A stretch of 64,000 nucleotides of DNA, taken from CBDFGT01 sp965247225. GTDB taxonomy: Bacteria; Pseudomonadota; Alphaproteobacteria; Rhizobiales; Rhizobiaceae. The stretch is from positions 62,001 through 126,000 of the forward strand of contig CBDFGT010000003.1 of NCBI GenBank assembly GCA_965247225.1, given 5' to 3'. Positions 15,956 through 24,415 of the stretch are shown here, in pieces. How positions within the stretch are numbered: the first letter of the stretch is position 1; every line of letters begins with the position of its first letter. A program made the translations under genes and the position numbers. The notes beneath the pieces were generated by a model that saw only the letters and a list, made by a program, of their open reading frames with translations, was not told the origin of the DNA and ran no database searches.

Positions 15956-17227
15956 TCAGCTCACGGCAAATTTCACCAGCTTGATCGCCTCGAAATTCTG
16001 CACGCCGCCGCCCACACGTTTGGTCGTGTAGAACAGCACATAGGGCTTGGCCGAATAGGGATCGCGCAGGATGCGGGTGCCGATCCGGTCCACCACCAGG
16101 TAGCCGGAGCGGAAGTCGCCAATGGCAATCGCATAGCTGCCGGCGGCAATGTCCGGCATTTCTTCGGCTTCGGCAACCGGATAGCCCATCAGGCTTGCCT
16201 TGCCGTCCGGGCCTGCCGGCGGTTGCCACAGGTAAAAGCCGTCCGCACTTTTGAACTTGCGGATTTCGGCCTGCACCTTGCGGTTCATCAGGAAGGTCGC
16301 GTTCTGGCGATAGCCCGCCTTCAGGGCATAGATCGCGTCCACCAGCGTGTCGGATGCGCCGCCTGTCTTGAACCCGCCTGCCACACCTGTGGCAATATAG
16401 CCGAGGTTGCCCCAGCTCCAGCCTGTGTCCGCCACCTTGTTATAGGCCATCACGCCCCTGGGCTTGGCCACACCATCGCCGGTGACAAAGGCTGCCCCTT
16501 CCTGTTCGGCAAAAACGATGTCCACCTCGCCTGCAATCCAGGCCTCGATGTCCACCGCCGCATCATCCAGCAGCGCCTGCGTGGCAGCCGGCATGGCATA
16601 GAGTTCCATGGTGGGAAAATTCAGCTCCGCCAGTTGCTGCGTGGCGGTCTGCGGGCGGGCCGCCGTTTCGGCCACCCAGCCGGTTGCCATGCCTGCCTGC
16701 GAGAACGGCTTTTTCAGATTGGCGGCAGAAACCTTGCGCACCGTTGCCAGTGCGCGCATCGGCGAGACGGCGGAAATCCGGCGACCGATATTCGTGTCCA
16801 GTTCATCCGGCACCAGCATGCCGCCGTCAGGTGCAGAACCGGTGGAAAAGGCCTTGGCCTCCAGCGCCCGCAATCCGGCCTCGTCGCCCCGGCGGATATA
16901 GGTTTCAAACGCCGCCTTGTGTTCGCGGGCTTCCAGCGTCTGTGCGCCCGGCCTTCCCAGTTGCGGACGGGCCTGTTTCAGCACCATCTGCTCCATCATC
17001 TTCTGGTGGTCGGTCATGGCCTTGTTGATCCGGTCTGCCTTTTCGGTCGTCAGGACATCGGCGGAAAGCTTCTGTTCCAGTTCGCGCAGCTTCGTGTCAT
17101 TGGCCTGTCGAAACTCCTCGAACATATGCATGAAGTCGTCATAGGCGGCTTCCGGCGTATCGGCATAGGCCTTGATTTCAGGTGCCGCCTTTGCGGGGCT
17201 CATGTTCAGGTTGATGTTTTCATTCAT
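15956..17227 (-). CDS. GTA gp5 HK97-type major capsid protein
   Basis: A 423-residue HK97-fold capsid protein. The first 110 or so residues are helical and charged (scaffold-like delta domain) and would be cut off by the prohead protease. The mature part begins around TYIRRGDEAGL and shows GGMLVPDELDTNIGRRI, WVAETAARPQT and the C-terminal RDPYSAKPYVLFYTTKRVGG. It forms the small GTA head. It lies 12 bases after the protease gene. Confidence 0.95.
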   Translation of the reverse strand: MNENINLNMSPAKAAPEIKAYADTPEAAYDDFMHMFEEFRQANDTKLRELEQKLSADVLTTEKADRINKAMTDHQKMMEQMVLKQARPQLGRPGAQTLEAREHKAAFETYIRRGDEAGLRALEAKAFSTGSAPDGGMLVPDELDTNIGRRISAVSPMRALATVRKVSAANLKKPFSQAGMATGWVAETAARPQTATQQLAELNFPTMELYAMPAATQALLDDAAVDIEAWIAGEVDIVFAEQEGAAFVTGDGVAKPRGVMAYNKVADTGWSWGNLGYIATGVAGGFKTGGASDTLVDAIYALKAGYRQNATFLMNRKVQAEIRKFKSADGFYLWQPPAGPDGKASLMGYPVAEAEEMPDIAAGSYAIAIGDFRSGYLVVDRIGTRILRDPYSAKPYVLFYTTKRVGGGVQNFEAIKLVKFAVS

Positions 17228-17239
17228 CTGTTAAAATCC

Positions 17240-17959
17240 TTATGGTTGAATCTGTTGGCGTGCTTTGTTGATCATCTGCGTTGCCTGCCTGATACGGGCA
17301 ACCAGCGCATCGTTCGTTCCGGCGGCTGCCTCCTGCAAGCCCGCCATGGCATTGAAACCCCTGGCTATCAGCGTCCGGGCCTCCCCGCGCGTCAGGCCCG
17401 CATCCCGCGTCAGCCAGCGCTCGAATTCGCGTTTTGTCGGCAGCCCTGTCGCTGGTGCAACCCCTGGCCTGCGGCCTGCCATTGTCTTGACATCGGCCAC
17501 CCTGGCACCGGGCAGCATCGGAAAGGTCACAATGGAAATCTCCCAGAGATCGGCTTCCAGAATGCGGCGAATGCCGCTGCGGGCATCATTGCGGGCCTTC
17601 ACGGTCTGAAACCCGATGGAAAGCCCGTCCAGTGCACCGTTCTTCATCAGCTGGTGCACTTCGCGCGCCCGGGCAACGCCCGTTGCCAGCACCCCTTCCA
17701 CATAGAGGCCGCGGGCATCTTCGCGGATGGTCTGCCAGTGGCCCAGCGGTTCTGACGGATCATGCTGAAACAGCATGCGCACACCGGCGGGTCCGCGGGT
17801 TTCCAGGCTGCGGCGAAAGGCACCGCGCTCAATCGTGTCTTTGCCCAGATCCACCTCGCCAAACAGGCTGGCATAGCCTGCAAACCGGCCCTCGCCGGTC
17901 ATGCCGCGCAGTTCCAGGCTGGCAAATGTGCGCGTATCGATGCGGTTCTGCACATCCAT
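17240..17959 (-). CDS. GTA gp4 HK97-family prohead protease
   Basis: A 239-residue serine protease that processes the capsid. The core includes FAGYASLFGEVDLGKD, GVRMLFQHDPSEPLGHW with the catalytic His, LDGLSIGFQTVKA with the Ser, and ADLWEISIVTFPMLPGARV. An Ala/Arg-rich C-terminal tail of about 70 residues follows. It is the first gene of an uninterrupted gp4-gp8 block. The portal gene is about 2.9 kb upstream because of inserted accessory genes. Confidence 0.92.
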   Translation of the reverse strand: MDVQNRIDTRTFASLELRGMTGEGRFAGYASLFGEVDLGKDTIERGAFRRSLETRGPAGVRMLFQHDPSEPLGHWQTIREDARGLYVEGVLATGVARAREVHQLMKNGALDGLSIGFQTVKARNDARSGIRRILEADLWEISIVTFPMLPGARVADVKTMAGRRPGVAPATGLPTKREFERWLTRDAGLTRGEARTLIARGFNAMAGLQEAAAGTNDALVARIRQATQMINKARQQIQP

Positions 17960-18092
17960 GGTGTTCTCCGTTAATTTTGTGTGTGGTTTTTATGTTCGCC
18001 CGCTGGGCGCGATAGGCCCCGGTAGCTTTCCCGTCAGCAATTGACTTTGCTGCCATCCTTGCGCAAAAAGTATCGTCACAAGGAATCATATC

Positions 18093-18764
18093 TTGCCGCA
18101 CAGCGCCTCGCCGTCGAAGTCCTATTCCGCCTTCCTGTTTGATATGGATGGCACGCTTCTGTCTTCCATCGAGGCGGCGGAACGTGTGTGGGGCCGCTGG
18201 GCCCTGCGCCACGGGCTGGATGTTGCAGCCTTCCTGCCCACCATTCATGGTGTTCGCGCAGCCGATACAATTGGCCGTCTCCAGCTTCCCGGCATCGATG
18301 TCGCCGCCGAGGCCGACTGGGTCCGGCTGGCCGAACTGGAAGATGTTGAAGGTGTGAAACCCATTCCCGGCATTCCGGACTTTCTGGAGAGCCTTCCTGA
18401 AGACCGCTGGGCGATTGTCACATCCGCCACACTGGATCTGGCCACGCGCCGCCTTGCCGCTGCCGGAATCGCTCCGCCTGCCAACCTGTTTACCGCCGAA
18501 CGGGTCGCCCGCGGCAAGCCTTATCCTGACTGTTTTGAAAATGCCGCCAGATCGCTCGGCTTTGAGGCGACCGATTGCCTGGTGTTTGAAGATGCGCCTG
18601 CAGGCATTCAGGCCGGTACCTCTGCCGGCAGCGATGTCGTGGTCATCACCGCCACCCACATGCACCCCATGGAAACCCCGCACCGCACCCTTGCCGATTA
18701 TACCGGCGTTGTCGCCCGCTTCACGCCGGAGCGCAGGCTCATGCTTCTCGAGCGTGAGGCGTAA
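18093..18764 (+). CDS. HAD-superfamily sugar-phosphatase-like hydrolase
   Basis: A 223-residue HAD-IA phosphatase. Motif I FDMDGTLL (near residue 15), motif II VTSATLD (near 110), motif III Lys in ARGKPYPD (near 147) and motif IV VFEDAPAGIQAG (near 167) are all present, so it should be active on a small phosphorylated metabolite such as a sugar phosphate. The start is TTG, supported by AAGGA eight bases before it. It is on the opposite strand to the GTA genes, between the protease and portal, and its end overlaps the convergent RES gene by 26 bases. Confidence 0.85.
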   Translation: MPHSASPSKSYSAFLFDMDGTLLSSIEAAERVWGRWALRHGLDVAAFLPTIHGVRAADTIGRLQLPGIDVAAEADWVRLAELEDVEGVKPIPGIPDFLESLPEDRWAIVTSATLDLATRRLAAAGIAPPANLFTAERVARGKPYPDCFENAARSLGFEATDCLVFEDAPAGIQAGTSAGSDVVVITATHMHPMETPHRTLADYTGVVARFTPERRLMLLEREA

Positions 18765-19326
18765 GCTCCCGCGCCACGGAAGACCAGTCGATCAGCCCAT
18801 GATCCGGCCGGATCCTTGCAGCCCCTTCACCGGCATTTTTGCAAAACACCACAATATTGGCACAGGCGTATCGTGCGCCTGGAACCATCATGCCATCATA
18901 TCCCAGAAAGCTGGCGATTTCGCCCATCTGCTGTGTTGTCGGGTATTCCTCATGCCGGTTGGCATAGTCCAGCTGGCCATAGCGCCCTGTGTCCAGTCCC
19001 AGTGCTTTCAGATCGTCAAGGGCTGGCAACGGGATCACTGTTTGCAGCTCCAGGTGCAGTTCAAACAGGTTGAACCGCAGTTTTGAGGGAAAAACCGGCT
19101 GGCCGCGCCTCAGGTGAAAATCCATTTCAGCCAGTGCTCCCCTGCGTTCCATGGATGTGTACAAGACATCCAATGTCCCGTCGTCCCAGCGCCCGCCCGA
19201 TGCATGGCACTGGCAGGGATCACGCCCCTCGCGCACCACGCGCCACACGGTTCCGGAAAACGTGGTTGTTGCGACAGCTTCCAGTGCATCCATCAACCGT
19301 GCATCACGCAAGGACGGGCGTGTCAC
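18739..19326 (-). CDS. RES-domain toxin (NAD+ phosphorylase/glycohydrolase type)
   Basis: A 195-residue RES-domain protein; members degrade NAD+ and halt growth. The family residues appear as WRVVRE, GGRWDDGTLDVLYTSM, GALAEMDFHLRR and VPGARYACANIVVF. Length is normal. It starts within the stop of the Xre gene (ATGA overlap), the standard antitoxin-toxin order. A second RES-type locus, with a broken toxin, occurs near 34.4-34.8 kb. Confidence 0.85.
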   Translation of the reverse strand: MTRPSLRDARLMDALEAVATTTFSGTVWRVVREGRDPCQCHASGGRWDDGTLDVLYTSMERRGALAEMDFHLRRGQPVFPSKLRFNLFELHLELQTVIPLPALDDLKALGLDTGRYGQLDYANRHEEYPTTQQMGEIASFLGYDGMMVPGARYACANIVVFCKNAGEGAARIRPDHGLIDWSSVARELTPHAREA

Positions 19327-19667
19327 AGATAGGCCCCTGCATCCATGCGGTTGAGAATGTCCAGAACATCCACCGACCGTCCGTCATGGATCAGGTCAAT
19401 GGCGCGCCGTCCCTCCAGTTGCGGATGGCGTGCATAAAGCCAGAGGCGGATCTCGTCCGGCGCGTAATATTCCTGCAATCGTCCGACCACATAATTGAGG
19501 TCCGAGATTACAAGCTCGTTTCGGGCATGCGGCTTCATTGTGCCCGATTTCCAGCGCGATACCGTCGCCTTGGACACATCGGTAATATTGGCAATGTCGG
19601 CGCTTTTCAGGCCGCCTTTGTCACTCAGTTCACCCAGATACCGGGCCAGGGCGGTTTGCTGCATCAT
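19323..19667 (-). CDS. Xre/MbcA/ParS-type antitoxin
   Basis: A 114-residue antitoxin. An HTH in the N-terminal half reads LKSADIANITDVSKATVSRWKSG, given here by residues 20-42, followed by the DUF2384-like toxin-binding part, with DEIRLWLYARHPQLEGRRA and DVLDILNRMDAGAYL at the end. It neutralises the RES toxin encoded downstream and should repress the operon via the long inverted repeat 16 bases upstream. Confidence 0.85.
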   Translation of the reverse strand: MMQQTALARYLGELSDKGGLKSADIANITDVSKATVSRWKSGTMKPHARNELVISDLNYVVGRLQEYYAPDEIRLWLYARHPQLEGRRAIDLIHDGRSVDVLDILNRMDAGAYL

Positions 19668-19682
19668 AACCTCGACCGTGAT

Positions 19683-19719
19683 GTTTGTGTTTCATGAATT
19701 GAATTTATGAAACACAAAC
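19683..19719. promoter_or_regulatory. Long palindromic operator of the Xre-RES operon
   Basis: Perfect 13-bp arms GTTTGTGTTTCAT and ATGAAACACAAAC separated by 11 AT-rich bases, just upstream of the Xre start at 19667. The size and position suit dimeric Xre antitoxin binding and autorepression. Confidence 0.6.
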
Positions 19720-19736
19720 GAAATGGTCAAGCAACG

Positions 19737-19958
19737 TCACGCTATCCGGCGTGACGGTCCAGGAATGGTCCGGCCAAGGTCGTGCGCGGTCTCCAGCCAG
19801 ACTGCAATAGCATCGCGCACATTCGCAATCGCCTCCTCGGGCGTCTCGCCGTCGCTCATGCAGCCCGGAAGATCCGGCACGGTTGCCGCAAATCCACCTC
19901 CGTCTTCCTGCGTCAGCGGCGATACAATGACCGGATAGACAAGATCATTCATTGGCAT
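19737..19958 (-). CDS. hicB: HicB antitoxin
   Basis: A 73-residue HicB antitoxin with the classical core: VIVSPLTQEDGGGFAATVPD, LPGCMSDGETPEEAIANV and AIAVWLETAHDLGR. There is no C-terminal DNA-binding domain, so it is a short HicB. Its start overlaps the end of hicA by 14 bases. It would bind HicA and block mRNA cleavage. Confidence 0.85.
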   Translation of the reverse strand: MPMNDLVYPVIVSPLTQEDGGGFAATVPDLPGCMSDGETPEEAIANVRDAIAVWLETAHDLGRTIPGPSRRIA

Positions 19959-20190
19959 GCCTCACTTTATCCACGAATTGCACAAGCAATCTTATATATA
20001 CAGGTTTTATAGGTCGCTTGAAAGGGATCGTCAAAATCTCGTTCCGGGACGGATGCGCAACCTTGTAATGTGAGCTTCCCGATCTGGACTGATCACAGTG
20101 GATGCCAAATTCCCGACAGACGGCAATGATATCGTCAATTCTCCAGTCTCCTTTCGGGTTCTGGCGCAGTCTGTCCAGTCTCTTGCTCAT
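19945..20190 (-). CDS. hicA: HicA mRNA interferase toxin
   Basis: An 81-residue HicA toxin (double-stranded RNA-binding-like fold) that cleaves mRNA. The catalytic His lies in SGSSHYKVAHP, and the end FKRPIKPVYIRLLVQFVD is typical. The ATG at 20190 (MSKRLDRL) is chosen over a TTG three codons earlier. HicA precedes HicB, the usual order. The module lies next to the Xre-RES operon, inside the GTA region between portal and protease. Confidence 0.82.
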   Translation of the reverse strand: MSKRLDRLRQNPKGDWRIDDIIAVCREFGIHCDQSRSGSSHYKVAHPSRNEILTIPFKRPIKPVYIRLLVQFVDKVRHANE

Positions 20191-20282
20191 CCCTTTCAAT
20201 CCCCGAAAGCCAGTTTATAGCCCTTGATAGCACATGTTTTCAGGCGCAGAAATGCAGTTGTTTTAACGCACCGCTTTCCCCT

Positions 20283-20591
20283 TCACCGGCCCCATTTTCC
20301 GGCCACGCGCACCAGTGCGCCAAGGCCCCACCAGGCCATCAGGCTGGCGGCGGCCGATCCGGTCAGCATGATTTCCGCGCTGCCCAGTGCCTCGCCCAGG
20401 CCCAGTCTTTGCGCCAGCCACAGCCCTGTCGGGCCGCCGAAAATCAGGCCGCAGGCAAGGCCGGTCAAAAACCGGCTGGCAGCCTCGCGCCGTCCCGCGG
20501 GCAGCATATAGACCAGCGACACGGCAGAGCCTGCCGAAGCCCCCAGCATGCGTGCGGCCCAAAGGCCCGGATCACCGGAAAAATCAGCCAT
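20283..20591 (-). CDS. Small membrane protein of the GTA cluster (DUF6107-like)
   Basis: A 102-residue protein with three or four hydrophobic helices (residues about 10-32, 41-65 and 75-98). Its position just after the portal gene matches a small membrane protein found there in rhizobial GTA clusters (DUF6107, also counted as gp3.5). Sequence marks include LWAARMLGASAGSAVSLVYM and LMAWWGLGALVRVAGKWGR. A role in particle maturation or release is unproven. Confidence 0.6.
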   Translation of the reverse strand: MADFSGDPGLWAARMLGASAGSAVSLVYMLPAGRREAASRFLTGLACGLIFGGPTGLWLAQRLGLGEALGSAEIMLTGSAAASLMAWWGLGALVRVAGKWGR

Positions 20592-20831
20592 TTGTTAACA
20601 CCTTTCCCCTACATTGGTTTTATTGAGAATTTTATAATATACTCATCAGCAGCATGGTTCCGGCACCTCTCCCTGAGTCAGGTGATGCGCAAAAGCTGAG
20701 TCCCCTGAATCCCCTGGCACCGTTTCCTCGCATTCAGATTCACGGCCTTCACAAACAGATTCAACCCGTCTTGACAGATCGATTCAATCCGCTGCCGGAC
20801 TGAATCCGGAAATCGGTATAATCAACTGTTT

Positions 20832-22052
20832 TTACACACTATCGTCCGGACCATAGCCCACGGCCTGCCGCTTTTCCGCGTCCGTGAGGAAGTCTGCCGC
20901 CCCCACCCGCGCCCAGAGCTGGTCGCGTTCATTGGCAAGGCCGGATATCTGGTCCAGATCATGGCCCAGCCGCAGGTCATCGCCATAGGCCGGGGCCAGC
21001 CACAGGCCGAGCGCTTCTGCCGTGCGGGCCAGAAGCGGCAGCACAGTCAGCCGCAGAAAGGCGCGGTTGGCCTCGGCATAATTGGCATAGGTATTGTCAC
21101 CGGGAATGCCCAGCAGCATCGGCGGCACACCAAAAGCCAGCGCAATATCGCGGCTTGCGCCGTTCTTCGCCTCGACAAAATCCATCTCCTTTGGCGAAAG
21201 CCCCATGGATTTCCAGTCGAGCCCGCCTTCCAGCAGCATCGGTCGTCCCGCCCGTGCCGGGCCGGAATAGCCCTCGTCCAGTTCGCTCTTCAGCCGGTCA
21301 TATTGGTCCGGCGAAAGGTTGCCGCCTTCCTTCGGCTGGTAGACCAGTGCGCCGGAGGGCCGTGCCGAATTGTCCAGCAGCGCCTTGTTCCAGGTGGCCG
21401 CCGCATTGTGCAGGTCCAGCGCCTGGCTTGCCGCTTCGAGCGGTGCAAAGCCCAGATGGTCGTCCAGCGGATGAAACAGCCGCAGGTGCAGAAGCGCCAG
21501 TGCCTGTGCGCCGTCCTTCCGGCCATCACCCTCCAGCGCAACCAGCCGCGTTGCCGCCCCGACGCGATATTCCACCGCCTGCGGCCAGCCATGGCTATCC
21601 TCCACAATCCGGCAGCGGTCGGGGCGCAAGAGATGCAGTTCGGCCACCCTGTCGCCCAGCACTGCGGGCTCGACAAAGGCATTGCCCGACAGCAGAAGAT
21701 GGCCGTAGAGGCTTTCAAAAAACGCAATGCCCGCCAGGTTGCGGCCCGGCCTGCGCAAAAGGTCCAGCAGCGGATGCCGGGTCATTTCGCGGTCGCCCTC
21801 ATAGGCCAGCCACGGCACAGAGGCTGCCGTCTCGCAGATCAGCCTTACTGCGCGGTGGGCCACCGGGTTTTTCATGAAGCCCTCGCGGGCGAGCGTGCCA
21901 TAGGAACGCCCGCTCCAGTGCGCCTGCCCTGTCAGTGTACAGGCCAGGAAAGCCGCTTTCTGTTCGTGGTTCATCCGGGAATTGCCCTGTCCCGAAGACA
22001 CGGGTTTGCGCCGGGTGCGGCTGTCCCGCATCCAGTCGAATGGATTTTTCAT
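20832..22052 (-). CDS. GTA gp3 portal protein (HK97 family)
   Basis: A 406-residue portal protein that forms the dodecameric DNA gate of the head. Family features are NPVAHRAVRLICETAASVPW, HPLLDLLRRPGRN, LLLSGNAFVEP, LHLRLFHPLDDHLGFAPLEA and DIALAFGVPPMLLGIPGDNT. The N-terminus before residue 30 is basic and poorly conserved. Downstream there is a 240-base gap before the small membrane protein, in which I see nothing coding. Confidence 0.93.
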   Translation of the reverse strand: MKNPFDWMRDSRTRRKPVSSGQGNSRMNHEQKAAFLACTLTGQAHWSGRSYGTLAREGFMKNPVAHRAVRLICETAASVPWLAYEGDREMTRHPLLDLLRRPGRNLAGIAFFESLYGHLLLSGNAFVEPAVLGDRVAELHLLRPDRCRIVEDSHGWPQAVEYRVGAATRLVALEGDGRKDGAQALALLHLRLFHPLDDHLGFAPLEAASQALDLHNAAATWNKALLDNSARPSGALVYQPKEGGNLSPDQYDRLKSELDEGYSGPARAGRPMLLEGGLDWKSMGLSPKEMDFVEAKNGASRDIALAFGVPPMLLGIPGDNTYANYAEANRAFLRLTVLPLLARTAEALGLWLAPAYGDDLRLGHDLDQISGLANERDQLWARVGAADFLTDAEKRQAVGYGPDDSV

Positions 22053-22095
22053 GTCCGGTACCTTTTGATGCTGGATCTGCTGAAAGGCCGCAGGT

Positions 22096-22386
22096 TCAGT
22101 CTGCGGTCACATAATCCGCCGCCACCCGCATGTCGCGCAAGGGGCGGACGATATCAATGGATTGCTGGTAGAGCGGATGCGCCTTGTAGTCGGCCAGGGC
22201 CTGCTCGTTTTCAAATTCGCCGTAAACGACAAAATCCACCGCCGTTCCCAGCTGGTCGGTCTTGATATTGCGGCCCACTTCCAGCCTGGTTGCGGCGGGA
22301 ATGCCCTTGAGGAGCGACAGGCCGTCAAACACCGCTTCCAGATTGCCATTATCAGGAACCGAGAAAAAAACGATATGCCGTATCAT
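22096..22386 (-). CDS. Dabb-family (stress-responsive A/B barrel) protein
   Basis: A 96-residue ferredoxin-like alpha/beta-barrel protein of the Dabb type, with MIRHIVFFSVPDNGN, a central VDFVVYGEFENEQALADY and the HPLYQQSIDIVRPLRDMRVA end. The function of such monooxygenase-like proteins is generally unknown; some respond to stress. It lies just upstream of the portal gene on the same strand and is not a known GTA component, so it appears to be an accessory or housekeeping gene in the cluster. Confidence 0.75.
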   Translation of the reverse strand: MIRHIVFFSVPDNGNLEAVFDGLSLLKGIPAATRLEVGRNIKTDQLGTAVDFVVYGEFENEQALADYKAHPLYQQSIDIVRPLRDMRVAADYVTAD

Positions 22387-22459
22387 GTCACTTTGCCCTG
22401 CGCGTCAATGCAGCCGCGTTACCACAGCGTGTTGCGCTTCTCAATGGCAATCCCGCAGA

Positions 22460-23125
22460 TCAGGCCGTCGTGTAACCAATTGCCGCATAATAGGTCTTGC
22501 CCAGTGCCGCCACGTCCTTTGCGGCAAAGGTGCCATTGACGGTCTTGCGGGCATTGAACCAGTCCTGTGTGGCACCATGGAAGAAATCGGACAATTTGCT
22601 TCCGGTAAATCCCCCGTTGATCATGCCATGAAACATGATCTCCACAGCGCCATTGTCTCCCAGCGCCAGATCGGGAGTGCCGACAAGATCGATGTGCAAC
22701 AAATCGCCGAATTTCTTGTAATTCGCCCTTCCCGTGAGTTGCGGAAGACCACGCCCCCGGTATTTCCAGCCATCGCCACTCGCTTCATCACCATTGCCGA
22801 TGCGGTTTGCATAGATTTTGTTGGCAATTTTCTCCGGCTGGTGCGCGTAGCTGCCGGCTGTTGCAGCGGTGAACCTGTTGGGAAAAACCTCAAGCAGCCG
22901 CTTGGCCGAATAATTGAGATTTTCCTCCACCGGCTGCATCTTGCGTCCGGTTTCGTGGCAGGCCGTTGCCAGCATATAGGCCAGCCAGCGGTCGTCGTCC
23001 CCGGCATGGTCTTTTTCCCATGCGTCCAAAATCATTTCATGGCCATCCACCTGTGCCTGGGTCATGCCCGAAGCAAAGATCGTGTCGTGCAGATGATCGA
23101 AGAAAAATGTCCTGTTGATTGTCAT
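22460..23125 (-). CDS. GH19-like endolysin (first copy)
   Basis: A 221-residue lysozyme/chitinase-like protein of the GH19 type that should cut peptidoglycan. The catalytic region shows YMLATACHETGRKMQPVEEN with the Glu in HET, then NYSAKRLLEVFPNRF, YRGRGLPQLTGRANYKKFG and a C-terminal LSDFFHGATQDWFNARKTVN. The ATG at 23125 follows an ideal AGGAGG; an upstream extension is not supported. It has no signal peptide, so it would need a holin. It is related to the next gene upstream, which suggests duplication. Confidence 0.82.
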   Translation of the reverse strand: MTINRTFFFDHLHDTIFASGMTQAQVDGHEMILDAWEKDHAGDDDRWLAYMLATACHETGRKMQPVEENLNYSAKRLLEVFPNRFTAATAGSYAHQPEKIANKIYANRIGNGDEASGDGWKYRGRGLPQLTGRANYKKFGDLLHIDLVGTPDLALGDNGAVEIMFHGMINGGFTGSKLSDFFHGATQDWFNARKTVNGTFAAKDVAALGKTYYAAIGYTTA

Positions 23126-23395
23126 GGCGTCCTCCTGCCTTCGACACGGCTTCGCCACCAGCCAGACCGTGCGGATCCGGCGGTAATTGTCCGCGTCCTG
23201 TGTTGCTTTCCTTTGTCCCTCAGGTCCGGGTCTTGAGGTCCGGGTCTTGCTGGTCCTGACCACCATCATAGGGCAAATCTGCAAAAATGCACCTATAAAA
23301 TGCAAATTAAAAAAAATACAACCAAATATAATTTCTGCCTGCACTTGCCGTTGCAGCCGGTTGTCGCGCGCGCGTACCGTTCCTGCGGGTGATGA

Positions 23396-24007
23396 TCATT
23401 GCGCCATCAGGGCTGCATGAAACATCCGGCCCAGTTCGCCCAGCCTTTCGGCCCGTTCCAGCCCGTTGATGATCCGGCGGGCCTGCACCCAGTCCTCTCT
23501 TTCAGCGTTAAAAAAGTCCGACAGCCTGTGGCCGGTAAACGCGCCGTCCTGCATGCCGGCAAACAGGATGCGGATCGCCACATCCATGTCCATGGCGCGG
23601 TCTGGGTCTGCCACCAGATCCAAGCCCGTTGCCGCCGACATGGCCTCATAATTGCGCCTGTGGGTCAGTTGCACCAGGCCGCGGCCAATCCAGTGCCGCC
23701 CGTCTTCGTCCGCCAGCCAGTAGCGGGTTTTCACCCAGGGCAGTTTTCCGGCATCAAAGGCGGCCTGCAAAATCTCCACGGCCCGTGCATCAGTTGTCGC
23801 CAGCGTCTCGCGCACCGGTTGCATGGTAAAGGCGGTCTCGTGGTAGGCCGTTGCCAGCATATAGGCCAGCCAGCGCAGATCACCGTCCGGCAGCAGCCGC
23901 TCCCATGCGTCCAGAATGGCCTCCAGCCCCTGCCGCTGCGAGGGCGATATCTCACCGCCGAACGGGGCAATCGAGATGGCGTTGTAAAAAGCGGCGCGGT
24001 TGAACAT
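23396..24007 (-). CDS. GH19-like endolysin (second copy)
   Basis: A 203-residue paralogue of the neighbouring endolysin. Shared elements are WLAYMLATAYHETAFTMQPV with the HET catalytic Glu, WIGRGLVQLTHRRNYEAMS and LSDFFNAEREDWVQARRIIN. It differs by replacing the NYSAKRLLEVFP segment with a shorter loop, so substrate preference may differ. It begins three bases after the DUF6941 gene and is thus the end of a compact four-gene run that starts with a toxin-like gene and an XRE regulator. Confidence 0.8.
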   Translation of the reverse strand: MFNRAAFYNAISIAPFGGEISPSQRQGLEAILDAWERLLPDGDLRWLAYMLATAYHETAFTMQPVRETLATTDARAVEILQAAFDAGKLPWVKTRYWLADEDGRHWIGRGLVQLTHRRNYEAMSAATGLDLVADPDRAMDMDVAIRILFAGMQDGAFTGHRLSDFFNAEREDWVQARRIINGLERAERLGELGRMFHAALMAQ

Positions 24008-24010
24008 TTT

Positions 24011-24415
24011 TCATTGGGCATTATTTTGGAGTTCCCATTGAGGAACGACTTTTAAAGTACCTATTTCAAACATAGCATCAGGTCTTGCGCCCAGTTTCAC
24101 CTGCAAAATGCCTGGTTTTGTTATGGACACGGGAATCTGAGGCAATGGAAAAACAACAGGAACATCTACGGAGCGATTGGAAAAATTCACGTCAGCCTTT
24201 AAAAATGGCACTTCATCCTTGTAGCCGATTTCAATCATCGCATCATTTATTACTGCATCCATTTCATGAACTCTAATCCAGAGCGCAACAGGCAAAACAA
24301 ACGGGATTTGGGGTACGACCAAGTCACTGGGATACACACCAATCAGAATATGTTTGCCGCTTTGCTCTATTCGGATATCATCACAAAACAATACCTCAGC
24401 CTTAACCCAATTCAT
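24011..24415 (-). CDS. DUF6941-like protein
   Basis: A 134-residue, mostly beta protein resembling the DUF6941 family, with AEVLFCDDIRIEQSGKHILI and GVYPSDLVVPQIPFVLPVAL near the N-terminus. No catalytic residues can be named. It overlaps the XRE gene upstream by four bases (ATGA) and is followed three bases later by an endolysin gene. The function is unknown; context suggests it belongs to the same inserted operon. Confidence 0.6.
   Translation of the reverse strand: MNWVKAEVLFCDDIRIEQSGKHILIGVYPSDLVVPQIPFVLPVALWIRVHEMDAVINDAMIEIGYKDEVPFLKADVNFSNRSVDVPVVFPLPQIPVSITKPGILQVKLGARPDAMFEIGTLKVVPQWELQNNAQ

Noticed and set aside
20592..20831. Repeated GATTCAA-like words between the portal and the DUF6107-like gene
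   Set aside because: Copies are imperfect and irregularly spaced. They do not form a convincing repeat array or operator.
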